Positions 56,204 to 64,000 of a stretch of 64,000 nucleotides of DNA are shown here, piece by piece. The stretch lies in contig NZ_JH994110.1 of the NCBI RefSeq assembly GCF_000316195.1, positions 196,916 through 260,915 of the forward strand, written 5' to 3'. Positions within the stretch are counted from its first letter, which is position 1. Every line of letters begins with the position of its first letter. The notes below the pieces were generated by a model that ran no database searches, was not told where the DNA came from, and saw only the letters and a list, made by a program, of their open reading frames with translations. Source of the DNA: Brachyspira hampsonii 30446. Lineage in GTDB: Bacteria > Spirochaetota > Brachyspiria > Brachyspirales > Brachyspiraceae. Both the position numbers and the translations under genes were made by a program.

Positions 56204-57226
56204 ATGAATGAAAATATTTTAGTAGTAGAGCATAGAGCAGACCTTTTAGACAGGTTTGTTGATCTATTAAGAGGAAGACATTATAATCCGATAGCAACAA
56301 AATCCAGATCTCAGGCAGTTAATATTTCTAATGAAAGTACATTGGATTTAATACTTTTGGATGCCGACATAGGTGACTCGCAAGGTTTGCAGCTTCTTGA
56401 TACTTTTAAAAATCAGGAATCTACTAAAGGAACTCCTGTAATTCTTTTAAGTACGCCGTATAGAAAAATGGAGTTCATAGAGGAAGCTATAAATTTAGGT
56501 ATTGACGGACTTATATTTATTCCATTTGATGAGATGGAGCTTGTAGTAAGGGTTAATAGCTGTTTGAAATACAGAAGACTTTACTTAGAACATCAGAAAT
56601 TAATTAAACAGGCAGATTATCTTCAGAATTCTTTAGCTGATATGACAGAAGTTTCCAATAGAAATTATCAGTCATATAAAGATGCCCAGAAAAAATACGA
56701 TGATATACTTAATGTAGATTTAGAAACAGGGCTTTGGAATAAAAAAGAGTTTTATGAGCAGTTTACAAGACTTCTTTATGAAACAGTAAGGCATGAAGAA
56801 ACTATAGTGCTTGCATGCTTTTGTATAGACGGACTTGACAGTATTATAAGCGAATATGGAATCATAGCCGCTGAAGAAATAATGCTTAAGTTTACAGAGG
56901 TTCTTAAAAAAACAACAAGAAGAGAAGATATTCTGGCAAGATTTGATAATAATCAGTTTATGGTTGCTTTCAATAGAATGAATATAAAATTATATGATAA
57001 GAAGATTGAAGAAATAAGAGGTTTTGTTGATAAAAATGAACTTGAATATAACGGCGTTATAATCAAATATACAATATCTGTTGGAATATCATACACAGCA
57101 TATAAAAAGAATTATCATATAGAGGGTATGGAAAAAGAAATATCTCCTGTATTACTAGCACTTCATAATGCTAAAAGGAGAGGATTTGCAAGTTTGTTTG
57201 TACACCCTACACTTATTAAAAGGTGA
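56204..57226 (+). CDS. Response-regulator plus degenerate GGDEF protein
   Basis: Residues 1-120 are a receiver domain: acidic phospho-acceptor in LILLDADIGDSQG and the conserved Ser/Thr in VILLST, but the usual Lys-Pro is IPFDEMEL, so the invariant Lys is missing. A coiled-coil linker (about 125-175) leads to a diguanylate-cyclase fold (VDLETGLWNKKEFYEQF; ILARFDNNQFMVAF). The active-site GGDEF is FDNNQF, so it should not make c-di-GMP; it might bind GTP or a partner. The tsaC-like gene follows after 9 nt, so they are probably co-transcribed. Confidence 0.85.
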   Translation: MNENILVVEHRADLLDRFVDLLRGRHYNPIATKSRSQAVNISNESTLDLILLDADIGDSQGLQLLDTFKNQESTKGTPVILLSTPYRKMEFIEEAINLGIDGLIFIPFDEMELVVRVNSCLKYRRLYLEHQKLIKQADYLQNSLADMTEVSNRNYQSYKDAQKKYDDILNVDLETGLWNKKEFYEQFTRLLYETVRHEETIVLACFCIDGLDSIISEYGIIAAEEIMLKFTEVLKKTTRREDILARFDNNQFMVAFNRMNIKLYDKKIEEIRGFVDKNELEYNGVIIKYTISVGISYTAYKKNYHIEGMEKEISPVLLALHNAKRRGFASLFVHPTLIKR

Positions 57227-57235
57227 TAATTATTT

Positions 57236-57826
57236 ATGATAATTAATCTTGAAAAAAATAATTCAGAAAGTATAGAGTATGCAGCTAATGAGGTTATAAA
57301 AGTTATTAATGAAGGCGGAATAGTAGTTTCCCCAACAGATACAGTTTACGGAATGCTTGCTGATGCTTTTAATTCTGATGCTGTAAATAGAATATATACT
57401 GTAAAAGAAAGAGAAAAAAATAAGCCTCTTTTAATATTATCAAAAAATTTAGAAAGTGTGAAAAGATTCTCAAATAAAGAAGTACCTGAAATCATAAAAA
57501 AAAATATCCCCGGAGAATTAACTTTTATAATGCCTCTTTTAGATGAATTAAAAAATAAATTCTCATATTTGAAAGATACGGTAGCTTTAAGAATACCTAA
57601 TGATAAATATATGCAGCTTATACTAAAAGGAACTAATCCTTTGGTAGCTCCTTCGGCCAATCCTAGCGGTTACGGTATTATACTTGACGGTAATGAATTA
57701 GCAGAGCTTTACAAAGATAAAGCTGACTTAATAATTAATGCCGGTATATTAGAAAATAAGATGCCTTCAACACTTTATGACTGCTTAGAAAATAAAGTTC
57801 TTCGTCAGGGTTCTGTTCATTTGTAA
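57236..57826 (+). CDS. tsaC: Threonylcarbamoyl-AMP synthase, YrdC/Sua5/TsaC type
   Basis: It makes threonylcarbamoyl-adenylate for the universal t6A37 modification of ANN-reading tRNAs. The 196-residue protein has the family landmarks: GGIVVSPTDTVYGMLADA, RIYTVKEREKNKPLLIL, PGELTFIMP, VALRIPND and VAPSANPSGYG. It lacks the C-terminal Sua5 domain, so it is the short YrdC form. It starts 9 nt after the REC-GGDEF gene and is followed by a terminator at 57893. Confidence 0.93.
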   Translation: MIINLEKNNSESIEYAANEVIKVINEGGIVVSPTDTVYGMLADAFNSDAVNRIYTVKEREKNKPLLILSKNLESVKRFSNKEVPEIIKKNIPGELTFIMPLLDELKNKFSYLKDTVALRIPNDKYMQLILKGTNPLVAPSANPSGYGIILDGNELAELYKDKADLIINAGILENKMPSTLYDCLENKVLRQGSVHL

Positions 57827-57892
57827 TTATATATTTTCATTTAATCTTAAAAATTAAATATCATAGTGTAAAAAATTTCTCTAATAAATTCT

Positions 57893-57928
57893 CCAAGTAT
57901 TATTTATATAATGCTTGGTTTTTTTATT
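57893..57928 (+). terminator. Terminator of the tsaC transcript
   Basis: CCAAGTATTAT/ATAATGCTTGG is a stem with one mismatch followed by TTTTTTTATTTTT, 67 nt past the tsaC stop codon. Confidence 0.8.
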
Positions 57929-57957
57929 TTTAAAATACATTAACAACTTGAAGTTTA

Positions 57958-58238
57958 GTGGGACAAAGCGAAGAAGAGAGAAAATCTATAATATCTAAAT
58001 TCGGTACTACATTAAAAGGCATCGCAGATAAATTCAAAAGCCTTATTAATTTTAAGAAAAAAGGAAAATCAAATACCCAATGGCTTTATCAGGATTTAGA
58101 AAAAAGTATGGAAGGCTTGGAAGAAGAGGATAAAACTATAATACTTGAAGTGTAAATAAAGCTTTAAAAGAAACTAAAAATGATCATTTAAAAATACTTG
58201 AAAAAGCTGAAAAAATGAAAGAAGAAAACAATAATTAA
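57958..58238 (+). pseudogene. Broken small gene at the head of the AAA+ operon
   Basis: A frame starting at GTG 57958 (GQSEEERKSIISKFGTTLKG, then a Lys-rich helix) runs for 65 codons. It ends at a TAA directly after LEEEDKTIILEV. The next frame carries on smoothly with SVNKALKETKNDHLKILEKA EKMKEENNN to a stop at 58238, so one or two bases have been lost near 58150. The GTG has no ribosome binding site and lies 30 nt after a terminator, so the 5' end may also be lost. It was probably a small helical, charged protein. It is 15 nt upstream of the CFI-box gene. Confidence 0.6.
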
Positions 58239-58252
58239 ATTGGGGGAATAGT

Positions 58253-59350
58253 ATGTCAGAAGAAATAAAAAATAATGAATATGATTTAACTACAGAGGAA
58301 GGAAGAAAGGCATTAATACAGGATACAGCCGATGATATAAGAGATAATTCTTTGATAGGAGCTATAGAGTTTTCAGAAGGTTATGACAAAGTAGAAATAA
58401 ATACAGATCATAAAGAAGTAAAGGCTTTAAAAGAATATATAACTTCAGATATAGATGATGAGAAAGATGAAGATGTAAAAAAGATGGTAACTACAGCCGC
58501 ATATATAGCAGCTCAAAAAGGTTATTTAGGTGATAAAATGAAAGATAAAAATCCTGATGATGTTGCGCGTATAGTTGATAATTCTTTAACTACTACAAAG
58601 GTTGCATATAAAGTTGCTTCAGGAGAGGTGGACGCCGAAGAAGTAGTTGATTATGCAGTTGACAGAACCACAGCACAAGTAGGCGAGATAGTAAGCACAA
58701 AAATAGAAGAAGCAACAACAGTTACAGGAACAGTTATAGGAACAAAAGTAGGTGAAAAGGCTGGAAAAGCTGTTGGCGATGCAATAGGAAAACATATAGG
58801 CGGTGCAATAGGAGCTTCAATAGGAAGTGTTTTAGGACCTATAGGAGCTGCAGCTGGTGCGGTTGTGGGAGCAGTTGCAGGAAGTACTGTAGGAAAAGCT
58901 ATAGGCGGAGTTGTTAAGAAAGGAATTGAGATAGTAGGCGGGGCAGTAAAAGCAGTAGGACGAGCTATAGGCGGAGCAGTTAGAGCTGTAGGAAATTTTG
59001 TAAGCAGTGCTGTAGATTTTGTTACAGGAGGATGTTATATAACAACTGCAGTATGCCGTAAGGATAATAAAGAAGATGATTGTTATGAACTGACTATGTT
59101 TAGGGATTTTAGAGATAATTGGCTAATGCATCAAAAAGATGGAAATGCATTGATAGATAGATATTATAAAATAGCTCCTCAAATAGTAAAAAATATTGAT
59201 TTAGAAAATAATAGTAGTTTTATATATGATGAAATTAATAATAAATATTTGAAAAACTGTTTAAAAATGATAGAAAATAAAGAGTATGAAGAATGCAAAA
59301 AATTGTATATAGAAATGGTTGAGAGTTTAGAAAATAAATATTTAAATTAA
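58253..59350 (+). CDS. Glycine-zipper protein with CFI-box C-terminal domain
   Basis: At 365 residues: residues 1-130 are acidic and helical (DYAVDRTTAQVGEIVSTKIE lies just after). Residues 160-260 are a long glycine-zipper stretch (VGEKAGKAVGDAIGKHIGGA and ASIGSVLGPIGAAAGAVVGA) that should insert in or assemble on membranes. The C-terminal 100 residues start GGCYITTAVC and continue MFRDFRDNWLMHQ and YYKIAPQIVKNI, matching the CFI-box-CTERM pattern (CFIATAAYG-type start, FRD, YY..sP). GGGGG lies before the ATG. It is followed by two further genes in a tight operon. It resembles pore-forming or membrane-tethered effectors, but function is unknown. Confidence 0.75.
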   Translation: MSEEIKNNEYDLTTEEGRKALIQDTADDIRDNSLIGAIEFSEGYDKVEINTDHKEVKALKEYITSDIDDEKDEDVKKMVTTAAYIAAQKGYLGDKMKDKNPDDVARIVDNSLTTTKVAYKVASGEVDAEEVVDYAVDRTTAQVGEIVSTKIEEATTVTGTVIGTKVGEKAGKAVGDAIGKHIGGAIGASIGSVLGPIGAAAGAVVGAVAGSTVGKAIGGVVKKGIEIVGGAVKAVGRAIGGAVRAVGNFVSSAVDFVTGGCYITTAVCRKDNKEDDCYELTMFRDFRDNWLMHQKDGNALIDRYYKIAPQIVKNIDLENNSSFIYDEINNKYLKNCLKMIENKEYEECKKLYIEMVESLENKYLN

Positions 59351-59368
59351 AATTAAGGAGTTTGTCAA

Positions 59369-60298
59369 ATGTTGAAAAGAATTAAATTTAATCTTTTACT
59401 TGGAAATAAATATTGTAAAAATCTTGAAGATGTAAAAAACAATTTTAATATTCATGATATATTAGATTATTTTGATAAGGGTATTTTAGAGAAATGGCTT
59501 ACAGCACAGAATTTAAATGATGTTAATGAAAAAGTATCAGCTATCGATAAGAATGCAGATATTTATAAAAAAGTTAATAGCCTAATGGAAATATTTTATG
59601 AAGATGAAGATGAAAACACTATAAAAGAGATGTCAAAAGAAGCTACTTATATGATAGAGTTTGAAAATAAGAGAAAGGACGACTTAGAAATTTTCAGCAA
59701 AAACAATTTCAAAGAAAAAGAAGTAGTTGATAATTATTTTAAAAACTATGAGGATATAGTTAATCTTATAATAGAGAAAAAAGAGGATTATGAATTTATA
59801 AAAGAATCTGTAAAAAATATTAGCAATAATTTTATGAATGCATTTAAATATGATTATTACAATTTATTTTTAAAACTCCATAAAGAAGATAATTATTTTT
59901 CTATTCTTTCAATATTATCAAATAAAAAAACCAGAGACTATTTTATAGATGATGAAGATATCATGAAAGGTCTAAATGAAATGTTTTCACATACATACTA
60001 TTATTCAGGTTCAAAAAAATCTAGGTTTGGATTGTATGAAAAAAAATTAGAAGATGATAGTTATTTGTTAAAAAAAATAAAAATTTACTCACAAAATACA
60101 AAAAAACATTTCTCTACTGTTGTTGAAGATAAAAAATGCTTAATACTTCATATAGACAGCGGATGCAATGTAACTAGTTTCAAAGATAAGAGTAAAGAAT
60201 ATTCTTCTGATGATGTAAATAATAAATTTTTAATATTAGAAGGTATTACTTATATGGGTTCAAGCGAATCTGCTCAATTAGTATATATGGAGATATAA
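59369..60298 (+). CDS. Unknown protein in the CFI-box/AAA+ operon
   Basis: At 309 residues, I do not recognise a full domain. The N-terminal segment FNIHDILDYFDKGILEKWLTAQ fits a short 'ILxYFxxGxLxxWL' motif that I have seen at the start of several bacterial multi-domain proteins. The middle is helical and acidic, with many Lys/Glu/Asn, and the end (KKCLILHIDSGCNVTSFKDK, VYMEI) looks beta-rich. There is no signal peptide or membrane helix. AAGGAG lies 9 nt before the ATG. The stop codon is one base before the start of the AAA+ gene, so translation is coupled. Confidence 0.6.
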   Translation: MLKRIKFNLLLGNKYCKNLEDVKNNFNIHDILDYFDKGILEKWLTAQNLNDVNEKVSAIDKNADIYKKVNSLMEIFYEDEDENTIKEMSKEATYMIEFENKRKDDLEIFSKNNFKEKEVVDNYFKNYEDIVNLIIEKKEDYEFIKESVKNISNNFMNAFKYDYYNLFLKLHKEDNYFSILSILSNKKTRDYFIDDEDIMKGLNEMFSHTYYYSGSKKSRFGLYEKKLEDDSYLLKKIKIYSQNTKKHFSTVVEDKKCLILHIDSGCNVTSFKDKSKEYSSDDVNNKFLILEGITYMGSSESAQLVYMEI

Positions 60299-60299
60299 T

Positions 60300-61709
60300 A
60301 TGGAATATAATGATATAAAAGAAAAATTAGCTTCGTATATATATGCTTTAAGACCAATAATTTATATTAATCATTTTGACTTTGAGAAGATTGATAAAAT
60401 TATATTTGATGTTTCAAGCGGATATAAAGTTTATGAATGGGTTAATAATAGTCTTACTTATAAATGGGAGAAGGATAAAGAAACAGGAGAGTTAATTAAA
60501 AAATTTTCTGCTGCCAAAGATATAATAGGCTTTTTAAAATTAGAACATGAACATGATAATAATCATTTTATAGTTTTCAAAAATATTAATTGTTATTTAA
60601 AAGATAATGAAGTTTTATCATGGCTTACAGATATAGCTCATAAAAACATGAAAGACAATGATTATAATGTTACTATATTTATAATTTCTTCTTCTCTTTA
60701 TATACCTAATGAAATAGAAAAATATACTACTATTCTTGATATACCTTATCCTAAAGATAATGATATTTCAAAGATACTAGATGAGTATATAGAAAATTAT
60801 AATCTTACCCTTGAAAAAGAAGTGAGAGATGAGATAACGGCTTCTCTTAGAGGTTTAAGTGAATTTGAGATTACACAAATATTAAATTTAGCTATTCAAA
60901 GAAAGGGCTTTATATCTTTAGATGATCAGGATTTGATATTAAGAGAAAAAGAGCAGACAATAAAAAAATCAGGCATTGTTGAAATAGTAAATTACAAAGG
61001 CGGACTTGATAATATAGGTGGGCTTGACAATTTAAAAGATTATATAAAAGTTAAGGCTAAGATTTTTGAGAATTTGGGAAAGGCTATGAAGTTTGGTGTG
61101 GACATTCCAAAGGGTATTTTACTTGTGGGTTTGCCCGGATGCGGAAAGTCTTTAGCTTCTAAATCAATAGCCAATATTTTTAAAACTCCTCTTTTAAGGC
61201 TTGATATTGGTAAGTTAATGGGTAAGTATGTTGGGGAGAGTGAGGAGAATTTAAGAAAGGCAATAAAAATAGCTGAGGCAGTTGCTCCTTGTGTTTTATG
61301 GATTGATGAGATTGAAAAGGCTTTTGCTGGTATTGGCGGAACAGGCGGGGCAAGCGATATTACTACTAGGCTTTTGGGGTATATACTTACTTGGCTTCAG
61401 GAAAAAGATTCTACTGTTTATGTGGTTGCTACTTCAAATGATATTACCAAACTTCCAGCTGAGTTTTTCAGAAAAGGAAGATTCGATGAACTATTTAGAA
61501 TAGAGCTTCCTAATGCTAAAGAAAGAAAAGAGATTTTTGAGCTTCATCTAAAGAAAAGAAATCAGGATATTTCCAAATTAGATATTATTAGTCTTCTTGA
61601 TAAAACAGAAGGTTATTCTGGTGCTGATATTGAATCTATTATTCAGCATGCTATAGAGAAATGTTTTATTGAAGATTGCAAAAAAATGGAGACTAAAGAT
61701 TTGGAATAG
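60300..61709 (+). CDS. Ycf46-like AAA+ ATPase, cut short by an in-frame amber stop
   Basis: The N-terminal half (about 1-230) is a Ycf46-type degenerate AAA region (RPIIYINHFDFEKID; ISKILDEYIENY; LRGLSEFEITQILNLAIQRK). The second half is a canonical FtsH/CDC48-like AAA+ module: Walker A GLPGCGKS, Walker B CVLWIDEIEKAF, sensor 1 VVATSN and arginine-finger region FFRKGRFDELFRIELP, then YSGADIESIIQHAIE. The frame stops at TAG 61707-61709 after KDLE. It stays open for 34 further codons (AMKDFKCISVTFKEKLEDMK to a stop at 61812), and Ycf46 proteins normally continue there. The product is 469 residues instead of 504. The ATPase should drive or remodel the other operon proteins. Confidence 0.85.
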   Translation: MEYNDIKEKLASYIYALRPIIYINHFDFEKIDKIIFDVSSGYKVYEWVNNSLTYKWEKDKETGELIKKFSAAKDIIGFLKLEHEHDNNHFIVFKNINCYLKDNEVLSWLTDIAHKNMKDNDYNVTIFIISSSLYIPNEIEKYTTILDIPYPKDNDISKILDEYIENYNLTLEKEVRDEITASLRGLSEFEITQILNLAIQRKGFISLDDQDLILREKEQTIKKSGIVEIVNYKGGLDNIGGLDNLKDYIKVKAKIFENLGKAMKFGVDIPKGILLVGLPGCGKSLASKSIANIFKTPLLRLDIGKLMGKYVGESEENLRKAIKIAEAVAPCVLWIDEIEKAFAGIGGTGGASDITTRLLGYILTWLQEKDSTVYVVATSNDITKLPAEFFRKGRFDELFRIELPNAKERKEIFELHLKKRNQDISKLDIISLLDKTEGYSGADIESIIQHAIEKCFIEDCKKMETKDLE

Positions 61710-61814
61710 GCTATGAAAGATTTTAAATGCATATCTGTAACATTTAAAGAAAAACTTGAAGATATGAAAAAGAATTTGGATAAATACGATATGAAATACG
61801 CTTCTAAAAAATAG
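61710..61814 (+). pseudogene. Cut-off C-terminal tail of the AAA+ gene
   Basis: These 34 codons are in the same frame as the AAA+ gene, directly after TAG 61707. They encode AMKDFKCISVTFKEKLEDMK and a Lys-rich amphipathic tail ending YASKK. No start signal exists inside, so without readthrough or reversion they are not translated. Confidence 0.7.
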
Positions 61815-61835
61815 CATGTATTTTTATGATGATAA

Positions 61836-61879
61836 AAATAAAGGGCTTTACTTTTAATCAAGTATAAGCCCTTATTTAA
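61836..61879. terminator. Terminator at the end of the AAA+ operon
   Basis: AAGGGCTTTACTT/AAGTATAAGCCCTT is flanked by A and T runs, so it can also serve the convergent TPR gene at 61925. Confidence 0.8.
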
Positions 61880-61924
61880 TTTATTTAAGCAAATATATTT
61901 TTTGTATACTATATTGATAAAATA

Positions 61925-63124
61925 TTATATTTGTAGTTTTTCTAGTTTTTGGGTTATTTCATTTCTTTTTTTTATGTATTTATCATATAATACAGGATTA
62001 GGCTTTTCATTATTGATTATATAAAGATTATAATTAATAGCTTCAAGTAATTTACTATAATAGATTTGAGAATTATATTTATCGCCCAAATTTTCATATA
62101 TATTAGCCAATTCCTCTAAAGCCTCATCATCATTTTTATTTATATCAATAATCTTTTTTAAATATCCTATTACTAAATTCCCATTCTGATTCATATCTCT
62201 TTTAAGCAAATACACAGCATCTTTTATCAAACTTATATCTTTATCATAAATTTCTATAGCGGCATTATAACACTTTGAAGCATTACTGTAATCATTTTTT
62301 AATATATAAGCATCAGCAAGTTTTTTATAATATATATAATTATCTTTTTTAGCATTTATTGCCTTTATATAATTTTCTATACTCTTTTCTATATCCTCAT
62401 TTTCTACATTAACTTTATATCTGCTGTAATATAAATCTCCTAAAGCAGACAGATAATAATGATTATTTTTATCCAAGTATTTTTTTATATTATCTGCTAT
62501 TTTAGTCATATCATTAATAGAATCTTTATTTCCTTTTTCTGTAAGATATTCCAAATAATCAATGTTGAAATAAATATTATCTTTGTAGAAATTAAAAAAC
62601 ATTTCATAAACTTTGTTCTTATCATTACTGTTTATGATTTGGCTGTAATAACCTATAAGTGAAATGTATTCATCTTCTGTTATAAGATTATTATTTTTCT
62701 TGGAATAGGAATATATCTCTTCTAATACTTTGTTAATAGATTCGAATAAATTTTCTTCTTTTGAATAAAGATTTTTTTCTTTCCATTCATTAGGTTTTTC
62801 TCTGTCAAATATTACATAATTAAGTACAAGTCCATTTTTATATTTAAACAGATCATAAGTTATTGATAAATCTGCATTATTATTTAAAGTGAGTTCTTTA
62901 ATTTTTGATTTTATTTCTTTATAATCACTTTTTTTATACGGCATATATGGTATTATATGAAAGTCAGAATTAACAAATAAATTTTTTATTATTAAATCTT
63001 TCACTGCATAAGAGTTATAATTATTACTGTATTCTGTTTCAAATATTATTATTTTTTTTTGAGCAAAGGATATGCTGTTTATAGTTAAGACAGTAAAAAA
63101 GATAATGAATATTTTTTTCATCAT
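61925..63124 (-). CDS. Exported TPR protein
   Basis: At 399 residues, it has a Sec signal peptide (residues 1-21, ending SISFAQ). The N-terminal mature domain (about 25-120) is alpha/beta and resembles the periplasmic nucleotide- or CsgG-like folds found before TPR domains in spirochaete exported proteins (KKIIIFETEYSNNYNSYAVK). Residues 220-385 hold about four TPRs (HYYLSALGDLYYSRYKVN; DNYIYYKKLADAYILKNDYS; DDEALEELANIYENLGDKYN). It is probably a periplasmic or outer-membrane-facing scaffold. Monocistronic; it converges with the AAA+ operon. Confidence 0.8.
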   Translation of the reverse strand: MMKKIFIIFFTVLTINSISFAQKKIIIFETEYSNNYNSYAVKDLIIKNLFVNSDFHIIPYMPYKKSDYKEIKSKIKELTLNNNADLSITYDLFKYKNGLVLNYVIFDREKPNEWKEKNLYSKEENLFESINKVLEEIYSYSKKNNNLITEDEYISLIGYYSQIINSNDKNKVYEMFFNFYKDNIYFNIDYLEYLTEKGNKDSINDMTKIADNIKKYLDKNNHYYLSALGDLYYSRYKVNVENEDIEKSIENYIKAINAKKDNYIYYKKLADAYILKNDYSNASKCYNAAIEIYDKDISLIKDAVYLLKRDMNQNGNLVIGYLKKIIDINKNDDEALEELANIYENLGDKYNSQIYYSKLLEAINYNLYIINNEKPNPVLYDKYIKKRNEITQKLEKLQI

Positions 63125-63239
63125 AGCTTAATAATATACAATATAAATATTAAAAAATCTATACTTGTTTTTTATTTTACGGCATTATATTATTATAAAA
63201 AAATAATAAGAAAATTTAAAATTTTTATTAGGAGTTTAT

Positions 63240-64000
63240 ATGTTTAATATTTTAGATGGAAGAGAATTAGCAAAGGAGATAAAAGAAAGAATAAAAAAGG
63301 AAACAGAACTTCTTGAGAGAAAACCAAGAATAGATTTTATATATTTTGAAGATGATAAGTCTACAGAAGTTTATTTTACAAGGGCAAAGAAGCAGGCTGA
63401 AAGTGTTGGAATGATAGGATCTTTGCATAATCTTTCTGTAAACACAACAGAAAAAGATTTTTTGACATTGATAGAATATTTAAATGAAGAATCTGAAACA
63501 AGCGGAATAATGATTCAGATGCCTCTTCCTAAACATATAGATAAGAAAAAAGTTTATGAGACAATTTCAATAGAAAAAGATGCTGATGCAATATCACATG
63601 TTAATTTAGGAAGAATATTTATAGGAGACAGCAATTTAGCTCCTTGTACGGCAAAGAGTGCTATGGCTTTGATAGAGAAATCTGGTATAAATATAGAAGG
63701 TGCTAATGCTGTTGTTATCGGAAGGAGTGAGATAGTTGGTAAGCCTTTAGCTCATTTGCTTTTACAGAAATCGGCTACTGTGACAATAGCACATTCAAAA
63801 ACTAAAAATTTAAAAGATATTTGCAGAAATGCTGATATATTATGCGTATCTATTGGAAAGCCTGAATTTATTACAGGTGAATATATAAAGAAAGATGCTG
63901 TTGTTATAGACATAGGTATAAATGTATTAGAAGATGGTTCTTTAAAAGGAGATGTTAATTTTGAGGAGGCTTCTAAGATAGCTTCTTATATTACACCTGT
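63240..64000 (+). CDS. folD: Bifunctional methylene-THF dehydrogenase/cyclohydrolase, divergent, 3' end beyond window
   Basis: It interconverts one-carbon folates with NADP. Visible are LDGRELAKEIKERIK, MIQMPLPKHID, VVIGRSEIVGKPLAHLLL and ATVTIAHSKT, leaving no doubt about the family. AGGAG lies 6 nt before ATG 63240. Several conserved residues differ: the catalytic Lys after the active-site Tyr is Ala in VYFTRAKKQ (Lys is one position later), DADAIS replaces KDVDG, and PCTAKSA replaces PCTP. It may have lost the cyclohydrolase activity or be a diverged paralogue. About 254 residues are in the window; the C-terminus is missing. Confidence 0.85.
   Translation, partial: MFNILDGRELAKEIKERIKKETELLERKPRIDFIYFEDDKSTEVYFTRAKKQAESVGMIGSLHNLSVNTTEKDFLTLIEYLNEESETSGIMIQMPLPKHIDKKKVYETISIEKDADAISHVNLGRIFIGDSNLAPCTAKSAMALIEKSGINIEGANAVVIGRSEIVGKPLAHLLLQKSATVTIAHSKTKNLKDICRNADILCVSIGKPEFITGEYIKKDAVVIDIGINVLEDGSLKGDVNFEEASKIASYITP

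Overview
The window is a strongly AT-rich bacterial chromosome segment. The gene set (dCache chemoreceptor, FlgM-like anti-sigma factor, several lipoproteins with short OmpA-like domains, a TonB-like protein, TPR, HEAT and ankyrin proteins, RsmI, U32 peptidase, GC-poor codon use) points to a host-associated spirochaete, most likely Brachyspira. That assignment is an inference from gene content and base composition; no rRNA or tRNA gene lies in the window to confirm it.

Layout. 0-15 kb is almost entirely minus strand: a partial gene, a chemoreceptor, an iron-type alcohol dehydrogenase, a 1025-residue TPR protein, a Spy-like periplasmic protein, a metallopeptidase/propeller/barrel protein, a broken DUF3592 gene, a DUF4234 protein and a CtpA protease. 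15-23 kb is mostly plus strand: lipoprotein, glycosyltransferase, YcxB-like protein, RecX, DinB-like protein, HlyIII-like protein and acyl-CoA ligase, with Ddl on the minus strand. 23-36 kb holds a U32 (RlhA-type) protein, a twice-frameshifted DUF262/DUF1524 defence-type gene, thymidine kinase, an NhaC antiporter behind an attenuator-like leader, a dicarboxylate/amino-acid symporter, a radical SAM protein and an aryl-sulfotransferase-like lipoprotein. 36-43 kb is plus strand: PotD-like binding protein, ankyrin protein, a PseG-like/methyltransferase fusion, two tandem OmpA-like lipoproteins and a HEAT protein. 43-49 kb has a TonB-like protein, rsmI-flgM and a kinase-like/LuxR regulator pair. 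It also carries two parS-like palindromes and an extremely AT-rich DnaA-box cluster, so the replication origin may lie at about 47.95-48.32 kb. 49-57 kb: EamA transporter, rubrerythrin-VIT1 protein, two small exported proteins, ArgS, a convergent restriction-modification pair, a degenerate REC-GGDEF protein and a TsaC-type protein. 57.9-61.8 kb is a compact operon (broken small gene, glycine-zipper CFI-box protein, unknown protein, Ycf46-like AAA+ ATPase interrupted by an in-frame amber codon). The window ends with a secreted TPR protein and the start of folD.

The main structure not explained by genes is an intergenic repeat family. It has two inverted-repeat modules: A (about 84 bp, arms AACGCACG/CCGTGCGTT) and B (about 217 bp, nested arms CTTGGGYGGG/CCCRCCCAAG and AGGGYGGG/CCCRCCCT). 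A and B alternate with about 24-bp spacers and a period of 347-350 bp. Nine clusters were found, all in the same orientation. Eight of the nine sit just beyond the stop codon of a minus-strand gene, so the element has a fixed polarity relative to the gene it follows. A second, MITE-like family with terminal inverted repeats is present in about three copies.

Defence-type or conflict-type genes stand out: the DUF262/DUF1524 gene, the HNH/methyltransferase pair, and the CFI-box/AAA+ operon. The first and last carry indel or stop mutations that look recent and possibly reversible.
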